64,000 bases of DNA from Lysobacter gummosus (GTDB taxonomy: Bacteria > Pseudomonadota > Gammaproteobacteria > Xanthomonadales > Xanthomonadaceae). The stretch is taken from the NCBI RefSeq assembly GCF_001442805.1, contig NZ_CP011131.1, positions 248,001 through 312,000 on the forward strand, read 5' to 3'. How positions within the stretch are numbered: position 1 is the stretch's first letter; the number at the start of each line of letters is the position of its first letter. The position numbers and the translations under genes are program-made. Below the pieces are notes generated by a model, which was not told the DNA's origin, did no database searches, and worked only from the letters and a program-made list of their open reading frames with translations. Shown piece after piece: positions 43,201 through 54,500 of this stretch.

Positions 43201-43358
43201 CCCAGCTGGCGCTATCGGTGACCAACCTGTTCGACAAGCTGCCGCCGAAAGACGCCAGCTACAGCAGCTACCCGTATTACGACGTGTCCTGGTTCGACAC
43301 CGTCGGCCGCCAGGTGTTCGTGCAATACACGCACAAGTTCGGCGGCAGCGCGCTTTGA
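40296..43358 (+). CDS. TonB-dependent transducing receptor with STN domain
   Basis: A 1020-residue outer-membrane receptor of the FecA type. After a signal peptide (residues 1-22) comes the periplasmic STN signalling domain (VNIPAGDLVTALDALARQSG at 27-46 to about residue 97), then a TonB-box region LESIQVTGSRIPR (about 127-139), the plug (GPAPVTVMTAQEIK to SDAISGVVNFILKKQ) and the barrel, ending VFVQYTHKFGGSAL. The STN domain contacts FecR, so the upstream sigma and FecR genes form one surface-signalling system with this receptor. GGGAGGGG lies five to ten bases before ATG 40296. The ligand (siderophore or glycan) is unknown. Confidence 0.94.
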   Translation: MVGRLRVLLLSLACSAALSAQAQGVAVNIPAGDLVTALDALARQSGVQFVYSADQLKGLRTQGVHGSMAPADALDRLLRGSGYAARRDASGAMVIVKSAAPAAPPRPRNTPRTPDGAAADMPVMTELESIQVTGSRIPRAQIEGPAPVTVMTAQEIKANGFTTVPDVLRAMTQNGGETQSQQSASGADFSPGAQQVDLRGLGPNHTLVLVNGRRIADFPMPFKGRSNFTDISNIPLGMVDRIEILTGSASAIYGSDAISGVVNFILKKQADGTTVDMRMGETTRGGGESFNLSVSSGYSRDRFSAIYGFELQSQNPLWAYERARQDSTRDAPTDSARAARRAFLRTNWDDEYLDPGAACDGLARLNGGTTHRASRPGWGADGEDGFYCGSEEAIGYGTMISEREGVNAYASLSYRFDNDTEWFADVQLGYHKLSMFRDVSNWSYQAPDGNEQGYFFNQATDQVEYWQRQFSPEEMGGLSAGTIRNRQKTFSLTTGFKGRWGEHWDWETALSHSQYQSTISWPQIVASKANDLFLGPQLGTDDDGFAIFNADPERLYRPLTRAEYDSIAARTTYRPKSRTDALSLTFTNTELFTLPAGAAGFAGTLEVGNQSYNLRPDPLATQYYYYSWRDADGHGSRDRWAAAGELRLPLLDSLNFSLAGRYDQYRYSGHSIDKFTYSAGLEWRPVESLLLRGSYGTAFRAPDLHYLYAGEGNSESSGVDYYRCRSEEPGTELSDCSFSDENVVVTRRGNRKLDPETSTAWTAGLVWSPLANLDFSLDYFNIDLRDQVQDLRIDGILQDEASCRLGQRPDGSAVEANSPTCIDALARVGRSDDGSLYSAFVNPINIARERTNGVDFNARYRLETSIGTFRFNGNYSWVREHESQQYAGDRVEDQFAVNSGFDIPRNKASASVSWDKDRWTATLHGERLGKLPNYDSYQESYDPADGGSPWVGATYRYNLSLQYRFTDHAQLALSVTNLFDKLPPKDASYSSYPYYDVSWFDTVGRQVFVQYTHKFGGSAL

Positions 43359-43454
43359 TTGCCTGACGTGTCGCCGCAGGGACGCGGCGGCGCGACTTTC
43401 ACGGCAACGCGGCGGTCAAAACGGACGGCGTCGCCGCGCGCGGCGACAGCCGGA

Positions 43455-44231
43455 TCAGCGCTCGCCGCCCGGCGTGCGCGCCACCACGAAGATGCGGCGG
43501 AATTCGAACCACGTCGTGCCGTCGCCGCGCGGCGGATAGGCGCGGTCCAGCATCGGCGCCAGTTCGGCGCGAAAGCGCTGCCAACCGGCCGCATCCAGCG
43601 CCGCCTTGACCGGCCGCAGCGCGGTGCCGGTGATCCATTCCAGCACCGCGTTATCGCCCGACAGGCGCTGCACGTAGCTGGTTTCCCAGGCATCGACCAT
43701 GCAACCCAGCGAGGCCAGACGCTCGGCGTACTGCTTGGGCGAATCGACCGCGTCGTCTTCGCGCAGCCCGACCTCGCGCAGTCGCTCGGCCCATGCCGCG
43801 CTCGCGGCGAGTTCGCGCGTGAGCACATGCGAGGGCGCATCGAAATTGCCCGGCACCTGGATCGCGATCCACGCGCCCGGCGGCAACTCGCGCACCCAGC
43901 GTTCCAGCAATTGCCGGTGCTCGGGCACCCACTGCAGCACCGCGTTGGAGATCACCACGTCGGTATCGACCTTGGGCGTCCACTCGCGCACGTCGATCAA
44001 CTCCGCGGCGATCCCGGCCTTGCGCGCGGCCTCGACCATCTCCGGCGAGTTGTCGCTGGCTTCCAGTCGCGCCTCGGGCCAGCGCTGCGCCAGCGCGAGC
44101 GTCAGATTGCCGGGGCCGCAGCCCAGATCGACCACGCGGCGCGGACGTTGGATGCCGATGCGCGCGGTCAGATCGAAGAACGGCCGGCCACGCAGGTCGG
44201 CGAAGTCGAGATATTTGCCGGGATCCCACAT
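43455..44231 (-). CDS. tam: Trans-aconitate 2-methyltransferase
   Basis: A 258-residue SAM-dependent methyltransferase that esterifies trans-aconitate, detoxifying this spontaneous by-product of citric-acid-cycle aconitate. Motif I VVDLGCGPGNLT is at residues 33-44, SNAVLQWVPEH at about 94-104 and the Tam-typical opening MWDPGKYLDFADLRGRPFFDL is complete; W-ETSYVQRL and a C-terminal FRRIFVVARTP follow as in E. coli Tam. Length is the usual one. It stands alone, convergent with the TonB receptor gene and divergent from the TPR gene. Confidence 0.93.
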   Translation of the reverse strand: MWDPGKYLDFADLRGRPFFDLTARIGIQRPRRVVDLGCGPGNLTLALAQRWPEARLEASDNSPEMVEAARKAGIAAELIDVREWTPKVDTDVVISNAVLQWVPEHRQLLERWVRELPPGAWIAIQVPGNFDAPSHVLTRELAASAAWAERLREVGLREDDAVDSPKQYAERLASLGCMVDAWETSYVQRLSGDNAVLEWITGTALRPVKAALDAAGWQRFRAELAPMLDRAYPPRGDGTTWFEFRRIFVVARTPGGER

Positions 44232-44436
44232 GCGATGGCTCCATCGAAGGCTGCGATCGCGGCACTATACGAGCGGCCGGTCTAGGCGGCGTGTGCGGCG
44301 GTTTGCGCGGCGTGGCCGTACGCCGTTCGCTGTCGCGACGGTAGGCGCGCGCATCGGTGGAATGCTGCCGCGCGCCGCACTACGATCGACTTCGGCCGCA
44401 TGCATCGGCCGCATCGACGGGTTTCAAGGAGGAACC

Positions 44437-45165
44437 ATGCTGACTCGAATGAGCTTGCTGTTCGCGCTGTCGGCCGTAGCGCCGGTGCTGCCGGCCGCGG
44501 AGGTCACGCAGATCGTGACCGACCTGGCGTACAAGGCCGACGAATACCCGGGCAGCGAGTATCGCCGCGGCGTCGATCAGGCCTCCGCCTACGTCCGCGA
44601 GGGACGGCCCAGCGCGGCCTGGAACGTGCTGCAGCCCGGGATGTTGTACTGCGACGGCAAGCGCAACACCGAGACGGAGATTTTCTACAGCGTCGCCGAC
44701 AAGGCCGAAGAGCGCGAACTGCGCGATCGGGCGCCGCCCGGGACGACGGTGACCTTCGTCGATTGGGCTTGTCCGTTGACCTACAAGCAGGCGGCGTTCC
44801 TGGCGATCGATACGAACGAGCCCGAACGCGCGCGGGCCTTGCTCGACCGCGCCGAGGCGATCGCGCCGCATTGGGCCGATGTCCTGGCCGAACGCGCATA
44901 TCTGACCGGCCACCAAGGCGACTGGCCGGGCGCATTGGCGCTGTATCGCAAGGCCCAGGCCTTGGCGCAGCGGTATTCGGCTTCGGCGCAGACCCGCGCG
45001 TTGATCCTGCGCGGCATCGGCTACGCGCTGGTCGAGGCCGGCGATCTGGATGGCGCGGCGCAGGCGTATCGCGACTCGCTCAAGCTCGATCCGGACAGCG
45101 AGGTCGGCAAGAAGGAGCTCCAATACATCCAGGAGAGGAAGGCTGCGGCTGACCGAAGCGATTAA
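44437..45165 (+). CDS. Secreted tetratricopeptide-repeat protein
   Basis: A 242-residue exported protein. ATG 44437 has a full AAGGAGG seven bases upstream. A signal peptide (MLTRMSLLFALSAVAPVLPA) is followed by a unique N-terminal part with two cysteines (near residues 73 and 109) and then TPR-like helix pairs: AAFLAIDTNEPERARALLDRA, AYLTGHQGDWPGALALYRKA and GYALVEAGDLDGAAQAYRDS (about residues 118-220). TPRs are protein-binding scaffolds; the partner is unknown. It precedes the giant YD-repeat gene by 335 bp on the same strand, though a weak hairpin at 45247-45265 suggests separate transcripts. Confidence 0.88.
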   Translation: MLTRMSLLFALSAVAPVLPAAEVTQIVTDLAYKADEYPGSEYRRGVDQASAYVREGRPSAAWNVLQPGMLYCDGKRNTETEIFYSVADKAEERELRDRAPPGTTVTFVDWACPLTYKQAAFLAIDTNEPERARALLDRAEAIAPHWADVLAERAYLTGHQGDWPGALALYRKAQALAQRYSASAQTRALILRGIGYALVEAGDLDGAAQAYRDSLKLDPDSEVGKKELQYIQERKAAADRSD

Positions 45166-45500
45166 CCCCGGTGGCATCGTCGGCCGGACCTGCGAGCACG
45201 TGAAGCCCCTCCCGCAGAGACTTCGAACCGGCGCATGTCGTCGAAAGACCTCGCGGAGCGAAGTCATTTTGTCGAGCCGTGGTGTTGTCTTGGGGCCGGA
45301 CACGAATTGCCTCCCCCGGCGCTCGCAGCCCCTGAGATACCTCCGGGTTCCAATGGCCCCGGCGCCCGTCTACCGGCGCGGCAGCTATCTCGTTCAGCAA
45401 ATTCAGCTTCATCCCGAAAGCCCCTAAACTTTTCAAAAAAAGTGCCGAGAAGTCCATTGAGAGCCGCAAGAGCTGCGGCAACAACGGAACGGATAGGCAC
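45166..45500. other. Leader region of giant YD-repeat gene
   Basis: 335 bp without a gene. It holds a truncated copy of the dispersed repeat (TGAAGCCCCTCCCGCAGAG at 45200-45218), a weak terminator-like hairpin GACCTCGC/GCGAAGTC with ATTTTG (45247-45270), and an A/T-richer tract 45395-45450 that probably contains the promoter of the 4996-codon gene. Confidence 0.5.
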
Positions 45501-48500
45501 ATGGTCGCGATCGTCACAGGGAATGGTCTGGGTCTGCAGTCGTCTTCGGCGCTGGGACTCGGCGGCAGGGGGCAGGTCGGCAGCGCGGGCTTCGGCAAGA
45601 GCGGCGAACAGGTGTTCGTCAACGCCGCGACCGGCAACCTGATCCTGCGCGACCGCGACCAATGGCTGCTCGGCCGCGGCGTGGACGCCGAGCTGTACCG
45701 GGCCTACAACAGCCAGGCGCAGCTGGTCGGCGAGGCTTGGCGCTCGGGCACCAGCAAGCAGGTCAACGGGCTGACCGGCACGGTCAACACGGCCGGCAGC
45801 ACGGTCACGCGCACCGACTGGGACGGCAGCCGCACCACTTACGCCTGGGACACGGCGCGTTCGCTGTACGTGGCGACTTCCGGCGCCGGCACCCGCGACA
45901 CCCTGGCCTGGGACGGCGGCACCCAGCGCTGGACCTGGACCCAGGGCGGCAGCCAGCTGATCGAACGCTATGACGCCACGAAGAACGGCCGGCTGTTCGA
46001 AAGCGTCGATCGCGACGGCAACGCCGTGCAGTACAGCTACAACGCCGCCGGCTCGCTCAGCCAGGTGGCGACCGCCGCCGGCGAGACGACGATTCTCGAC
46101 TACGACGGCTCCAACCGTCTGAGCAAGGTCCGCACCGTCACCCAGAACGGCGCCGGCCCCCAGACCTCCACCGCGGTGCGCTACAGCTACGACGGCAGCG
46201 GCCGCCTGAGCACGGTGACCCTGGACCTGAGCCCGGACGACAACAGCGTCAGCGACGGCAAGGTCTTCACCAGCACCTACGCCTACGACGGCAGCAGCGC
46301 GCGCATCGCCTCGATCACCCAGTCCGACGGCGCCAAGGTCGCTTTCACCTATCAGCTGGTCGGCAGCGATTACCGCGTCGCCAGCATCGCCCAGACCAGC
46401 GACACCGGCGTGCTGCGCACGACCACGCTGAGCTACGACGTCGCCAACCGCCGCACCACGATCACCGATCCGCTGGGCCAGGACACGATCCTGAGCTACG
46501 ACGACCAAGGCCGCTTGCTGCAGACCAGCAGCCCGGCGGTGGCCGGCGTGCGCCAGACCCAGGTGTTCACCTACAACGCCGACGGCCAGGTCGCGACCAT
46601 CCGCGACGGTCTCAATAACGAGGTGAAGTACACCTACGATGCGGCCGGCAACCTGATCAAGCAGGAAGACGCGATCGGCACGATCGTCGAGCGCACCTTC
46701 GGCAGCGACAACCAGTTGCTCAGCGAAACCGTGTCCGGCCCGAACACGGTCACCGCGACGACGCGTTACGTCTACGACGCCGAGCAGCACCTGCGTTTCA
46801 AGATCAGCGCCGAAGGCCGGGTGACCGAGCTGCGTTACAACGCCGCCGGCCAACAGACCGGCCTGCTGACCTATTCCGAAGGAAAGTACACCGGCAGCGA
46901 CTTCAGCGAAGCCGCGGTGGTCAGCTGGGTCGGCGCGAACGCGCGCATCGGCGAACGCACCGACACCGCCTACGACTTCCGCGGCAACGTCAGCAGCGTG
47001 ACCCGATACGGCACGCTGGCCGCCGACGGCAGCGGCGTGACCGACGACAAGACGATCCAGAGCCGCTACGTCTACGACGAGCAAGGCCGCCTGTTGCAGC
47101 ACTACGCCGGCCCGATCGGCAACCCCGACGTCGAACAATTCACCTACGACGGCCTGGGCCGCGTGCTGAGCGCGACCGCGTTCAACGACAGCATCACGCT
47201 CACCCAATACGACGACGCCCAGCGCCGCACCATCGTCAGCTTCAGCAACGGACTGGTCCGTACCTCGACCTACAACCACGCCGGCGAATTGATCGCGCTG
47301 GCCGAGTCCGGCAGCGGCGGCACGGTGCTGTCGCAAGTGCGCTACCACTACGACGCCGACGGCCGTCTGCGTATGACCGAAGACGCGCTGGGCGCGAAGA
47401 CGCATGTGCTGTACGACGAAGCCGGCCGGCGAGTGGCAGAGATCGATTCGGCGGGCGCGCTGACCGAGTATCTCTACGACGCGAATAATCAGGTCATCAA
47501 GACCACGCGCTACGCCAATGCGGTGAGCGCCGCCGGCCTGGCGTCGCTGATCGACGGCAGCGGCAAGCCGAAGCAGACCACGACGGTGAGTGGGCAGACG
47601 GTTGCGCTGACCTTGGCGAATGCGGGGGTGAAGCCGGCGGTGGATGCGGTCAATGATCGCAATGAGTGGCGGTTTTACGATTCAGCCGGTCGTCTGTTCA
47701 AGACGGTCGGCGCCGACGGCGCACTGACCGAGTACACCTACGATGCGGCATCGCGGCTGATTCGTTCGCGGGTTTACGACATCCGCGTGAATATGACCAC
47801 GTTCCGTGCGAATCCGACCTCGGCGAACGCGGTCTCGGCCTTCCCCTCGCCTCCGACAGATCTGATCACGCGCTATTACTACAGCGCCGATGGACTTCTG
47901 ATCGGCGTCATGGACGGCACGGGCGGTTTTACCGAAACTAAGTACGACGGCGCCGGACGCAAAGTCAAAACCATCACTTACTGGCAGTCCGCGAACGAGA
48001 ACCTGCTCGACGCGGGCACCTTGGATCAGTTGCGGCCGACGACCAGCGCGCTAGATATCCATACTTATTTCAACTACGACAGCCGCGGATTGCTGATTTC
48101 GCAGATCGACGGCGAACGTTACCTCACCCGCTACGAATACGACGCGCAGGGACATGTAACTCAGCGAATCCGCGGCGAACGGGTCTCGGAAGCTTCGCTG
48201 AAGGGCACTCGCACACTCAATGGCTCGTTCAACGCGCGCATGGAGACCTTCGGTGGTTTCCCGCAAGTCAAGGTTTGGGTCGATAACGCGCTGGCTGCGA
48301 CCGTCACCCTGGACAGCGCCACCTACAAGACTTACAACTTTTCCGCTAATGTCGCACGTGAAAGAAATCACGACGTTCGCTTGGAATTCATTATCTCCAC
48401 CGGCAGCAGCGTATGGATCAATGCGGCTGAATTCTCCGGAGTTTCTTTCGATGCGGGCGGGCATTCGAACTGGACGTCGCCCGGCTCTTCCACCGTGCAG

Positions 48501-51500
48501 CAGTATCCTTCCGGCGAGGTGGCAGCGTATGGCGATCTGCTGGCCGTCTGGTCGACGCCGGATCCGCAGAGCGAATGGCCGGTATTCCCCGATTCGCTCG
48601 ATGTCACATTGCCCGGCGTGCTGGAGAAAACCAGCTTTACCTACGACACCGACGGACGTCTGCTGAGCAAGACCGAATTCTCGTCCAGCGGAAATGTCGA
48701 ATCGCGATATGCATACGACAGTCAGGGTAATCTGATCGCGGAGAACCGTGCCGACCGCAAGGCACAATACCGCTTCGATCTGCAGGGCCGTCTGACCGCC
48801 CAACTCAGCGGCGAAGGCGTCAAGGCGCTGCAGGCGCTCGGCGCAAATCCGACGCAGTCCGCTGTGGACGCGATCTGGGCCGATTGGGGCGTGCGTTATC
48901 AGTACGATACCGCCGGCCATCGCACCGCGATGATCGATGCGTTAGATCGCTCGACCTTGTTCTACTACGACGCGCAGGGCCGCTTGACGCACACGGTCAG
49001 CGCAGCCGGCGAAGTGACCGAACAGCGCTACAACGTTTTCGGCGAAGTCTCGCAGAGCATCGTCTACGCCTTGCGCCTGACCTCGCTGTCGCTGGGCCAG
49101 ATGCACGGCGGTCAGATGAGCCAGAGCGAGCGCGACGCGATCGCCGCGCTGGACAACGACAAGGCCAGTCGCACCACGCTGAGCTATGCGGTGACCGGAC
49201 TGCTGTCGCGCACGATCGATGCGTTGGGCGCATACACCGATCGCACATACACCACCTTCGGTGCGATCGATACAGTGACGCGTTGGAGCGATTTTGGGCG
49301 CAGCCAATCCAAGCTGATCGAGACCGATCATAACTACGATCGCGCCGGCCGCGAAGTCAATGTCATCGAGGACTCTGCCGGCAGCGGCAACCAACTGAAG
49401 CTACGCACCACCAATAACTACGATGCTTTCGGCCGGGTGGTCACCCGCTATGTGCAAGGCGCCGATGGCGCTCTGAAGAACGTCGTATCAAAATCCTACG
49501 ACCGCCGAGGTCAGGTGCTTAATGTCAAGGATCGTGATTCGGATACATCCAACTATTTTCTGAGCTACGATGCCTTCGGCAATGTGCTTACGCGTGGCGA
49601 ATTCACCTCGCCGGGCGTGCAGACCTTTACGACCTACAGCTACACCGCGTTCAATCGCGAGATCCAGGTCACTACCGCCGAAGGCGTACAGACCAAGACC
49701 CGCTATAATGAGTTCGGCCAAGTCGTTGAGCTGATCGATGGCCGCGGCAATAGCACCACTTACGAGTACGATCTCGACGGTCGCCTGATTCGCTCCACCG
49801 ATCCGGCCGGCACTGTCTCTACCCGTTACGACCAGGCCGGGCAGGTGATCGAGACCACCGATGCCCGTGGTGTCAAGAGCACTTTCGAGTACGACGCGGT
49901 CGGCCGCGTGTTGACCCGTACCTTCGATCCGACCGGTCTGGCGATCAAAACCAAGTACGAGTACGACGCTAAAGGCCAGCTGGTCCGCATCACCGATCCA
50001 CTCGGCACGGTCTCCGAGACGCGTTACGACCTCAATGGCCAGAAGGTCGCGGTCGTGGTCGATGCCGGCGACGGCCGCTTGAACCTGACCACCACGTTCG
50101 AATACGACGCGCTCGGTCAGACGGTGCAGACCACGGAAGGCGCCGGAACCGCGGCGGCCGTGGTTACCCGTTATGAGTACGACAAGGGCGGCCGCCGCAC
50201 GGCGACGATCCTCGACCCGAACGGCTTGGCGCTGACCACGCGTTACACCTACGATGCGGCCGACATGGTCGTGGCGAGCACCGATGCCAACGGCCAGGTG
50301 ACGCGCTATGTCTACGATCGCAACAGCGAACTGCTACTGACCATCGACGCGACAGGTGCGGTCCAGCGCCGCGATATCGATCGCGTCTTGGGACGTTTCC
50401 TGGGTGTCACCCAATTCGCCAAGCCGATCGACCTGACCGGTTTGGGCCTGAAGGTCACGTTGGCCGAGATCCAGGCTCGATTGCAGCCGCAGACCGGCGT
50501 TGACCGGACGACTCAGCAAATCTTCGATGCCGACGGCCGCCTGCGCTACGCCATCGACAGTCAGGGTTACGTTACCGAGTTTGTTTACGACGCCTCGAAC
50601 AACATCGTCCGCACGATTGCTTATGCCTTCGCGATATCTTCCTGGACCAACATAACGGCGCAGACAGTTTCCGGTCTGCTGTCGGAACAGACTTCGGTGA
50701 TGCACGCGAAGGATCGTCAGACCCAGACGATCTACGATGCGGCCGGACGCGCGGTGTTCCAGATCGACGCGGGGCGCTTCGTCACCCGCAACAAGTACGA
50801 TGCCAATGGCAATTTGATCGAGCGTGCTCGCTTTGTCACCGAGTATCCGGCTGCGTCGGCGACGACGTTACAGTTGCTGGACGCCTGGGCTGCAGGCCAA
50901 GCCACAAATGCGACCGCTGAAGAGCACTGGATCTACGATGCAGCCAGCCGGGTGATTTGGCAGGTGGATTCCGGTGGCCGCGCTACGCGTCATACCTACG
51001 ATGCCGCTGGTAATCGCCGGATGAGCACTCTCTTTCTGCATCTGGCTTCGGAATCGAAGCGGCCCAGCGCCTATACGATGCAGGGAATGGCTGCCTGGAG
51101 CGCTTTGTACGGGTTCGAAGAAGCGCGTTACACCAACCAGACCACGATGTGGTTCTACGATGCGGCTGGGCGGAATGTTCTCAGCTACGACGCCTCGGAT
51201 CGATTCACCGAAACTGGATACGACGCGGTGGGGCGCGCGATATCTTCCTCGCGTTACGATCGAGGGTGGGGCGCGAGCAATCCTCCGGTAACGCTGGACA
51301 CCGCCGTCGCCGACTTGCGGGTATTCCTCACTTCAGAGGGCAGCACGAGTAAGACCACCCAGTATCGCTACGACGCGGCGGGCCGTTTGTCCGACACCAT
51401 CGATGCGATCGGCGGCGTGCGCCATTATCAGCGTGACGGCCTAGGCCAGGTGATCGCCGAATTCGCGGCTTGGGGTACCGCTGAACAGGTCGTGACGCGC

Positions 51501-54500
51501 CGCAGCTACGATGCGGTCGGGCAGTTGGTGGAGGAAGCTTCCGCGGCCGATACGGCCGAGGCATCGCGTAAACGCTTTGTTTACAACGCCTTCGGTCAAG
51601 TCGTCGCCAGCATCGATCCACGTGGCGTAGAGTTGGCCGAATCCGATTCGGCGTGGGCGTTGGACCAGCGATATTCGCTGGGCTATAGGAACGAAACGGG
51701 AGCTGCCCTACGCGCGGCGGACCTGAGCGCCGCGCAGAAGACGGCGTTACTGGCGCGGTATACCAGCCGTTCGAACTACGACGTCAGCGGACGTCTTGTC
51801 GAATCCATCGACCCGCATGGCGGCACGGTCGCGCGTGATTACGACGGTTTTGGCAATGTGATCCGAGTTGTCGACGCGATGGGCCGGGCCGGCTTGTTCT
51901 TCTACGACGCGCTCGGACGCGTAACCCATCAGGTCGATCCGGAAGGCTACCTGACCCGTACTGAGTACGATTTCCAAGGTAACGCCAGCAAGGTCCACCG
52001 ATACTTCGAGCGGATCGATTACAACTTCCCCGCCCACGGTGTGCCGTCCACGCCTGCGGGAGCGGTGGCAACTACGCAGATGGAGTATGACCTCGCCGGC
52101 CGACTGGTACAGGTCACCGATGCACAGTCGCATGTCGAAACGTATGCATATGACCACTACGGCTTCGGCAAACGTACCCGGTTTACCAACAAGCTGGGTG
52201 GCACGACCCACTACTCGTACGACAGGCTCGGTCGCCTTCTTAGCGAACGGCTTCCGGTCACTGCGGCGGCCCGTGTCGGGGGGGCGCCGGATTTTGTCGT
52301 CAACTACTATCAGTACGACGCGCATGACAACCTGACTCGCCTGTCGGAAGGAGGCGAAAGCGCCGATTCACGCGATACCTATTTTTCTTACGACGGCTTG
52401 AATCGCAAGGTATCCACTAGGGTAGACGTGGCGGTCGTTTGGGGTGAAACCATAGCGGTCGAGAAAATAAAATATGACACCCGCGGCAATATGATCGAAA
52501 AGATCGGCGCCAACAACGCGCGCACGGTCTACTACTACGATGCCAATAACCGTCAGGTCGGCCAAGTTGACAGCAATGGCCTGTTGACGCTCAACGAGTT
52601 CGATGCCGCCGGCAATCTGATTCGCACGCGCGCGTTCGAGAACCCCGTCGCGTTGCCGGTCGGCTGGGCGTTGCCGTCGGCGCCGATCAACCCGGCGACC
52701 GGCAAGCCCGATCAAGTGCGCGAGACGCGATTCAGCTACGACGCCAACGGCCGCCGCATCGGGTCGCGGGTGATGAACGTGCTGTATGGCGGAATCGGTC
52801 CCGATTCCAGCGATCCGACCAAGCAGACTTACCACATCGATGCAGGCGACATCGTCGAGACATGGACCTACGATCTGGGTGGCCGTCTGGTCGAGCACCG
52901 CGACGGCAACGGCAATCTCACCCAGACCTATTACAACGCGCTAGGCCAGAAGCGCCTGGAGATCGACGGCGAAGGTTATGCGGTCAAGTGGGATCGCGAC
53001 GCCGAAGGCAATGTGCTGACCGAGACCCGGTATGCCCAGCGTCCGGCCACGCCCGCGGGCAACGAATCGGCTGAGCAGATCATCGCCGGCTGGCCGACCG
53101 ATGCGGAGAACGATCGCGTCACCGTCTACACCTACGACAAAATGGGCCGGCGCCTGAGCGAATCGCGACTCAATGTCGATTATGGCGTCGTCGATACCGG
53201 TACTGGCGGGCTGACGCAGATCGACAACGGCACCGCGACTACGGTCTACGCCTACGACGCCGCCGGCAACCTTCTCAAGCGCACCGACGCCAACGGCAGT
53301 GTGTTCGGTTGGGAGTACGACAAGATCGGCCGCAACACCGCGGCGATCCTGCCGGGCTTCGTCGATTACGCGGGCCGCTACGTGACCGCGCGCACCGAGT
53401 ACAGCTACAACGGTTTGAACCTGGTGCTGAAGGAGACTCGTCGCGGCGCCGGTAACGATGGCGATCAGGTCACCAGCTACGTCTATGGCTCGGGCGGTCG
53501 CCTGCTGTCCAAGACCAATGCGATGAACTACACCACGCGCTTTGGTTACGACGTGGTCGGCAACATGACCAGCATGAGCTATCTGCGTACCGACTCGGCC
53601 GGCGGGCAACGCACTGAGACCGTGCAGTTGAGCTTCGACGAAAACAACCGTGAAATTAGCCGCGTCACCGTCGGCAGCGACGGTACTCGCAGCGTCGAGC
53701 GCCGCACCGGTTACAACCTGTTCGGCGATGTGACCGGTCGCGGTACCGGGCCGAGCGGTTGGCAGGAGGTCGCCGAGTACGACCGCGCCGGTCGTATGTC
53801 CAAGGGCAATATGGACGGCGGCGTCACCCGTTTGTTCGCCTACGATCGCAACGGCAATGCCGTGGTCAAGATCGAGTCACCGTCGGTCGATCTGTCGCAA
53901 GCCCAGTGGAATCTGGAGACCATCAGGAGTCTGGCGCAAGAGCAGAAGCAAGGGTTGTTCAGCACTCTGACGCTGTACGACAAGCGCAACAACGCGGTGC
54001 AGGTGATCCAGGCGGCGATGAGCGCCGAGGGCGAGCGCCTGGGGCTGAAGCCGATCACCGTCAATCCGACCCGGCCGGGCGAAATCGCCGTGGGCGTGGG
54101 TGGCCGCATCGGTGGCGAGCGGCAGGTGCCGCAGATGGGCGAGGTCAACGGCAGTATTGTGTCGCAGCCGTCGACGACGGGCGTCGAGCTCAGCTACAAC
54201 GCCTCCGGCGCACTGAGACTGGGCAACTCCTACAACGTCGAGTACATGGACGTCACCGTAACGGTAGATGTTCCCGACTTGACTGCGATCTTTGGCCAGT
54301 ACGATCTGAAAGTCGTGGCTATACCGCCTCCGCTGGGCTTTCCCAAGGAGGTGTACAGCCTTGGCACTGGCACGGTATCGCTTAATTTTAACACCCAGGA
54401 TGCGATCGATGGCGAAGGCTCGCTGCTTGGGCGGTTCTTCGACCGTAATCCGCATCGGATCGGCGCCTATTTGCAGGTGTACGTGGTCAAGAAGTCCACG

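Noticed and set aside
45264..47405. A 713-codon minus-strand frame over the start of the YD gene.
   Set aside because: Antisense shadow with no start context or motif.
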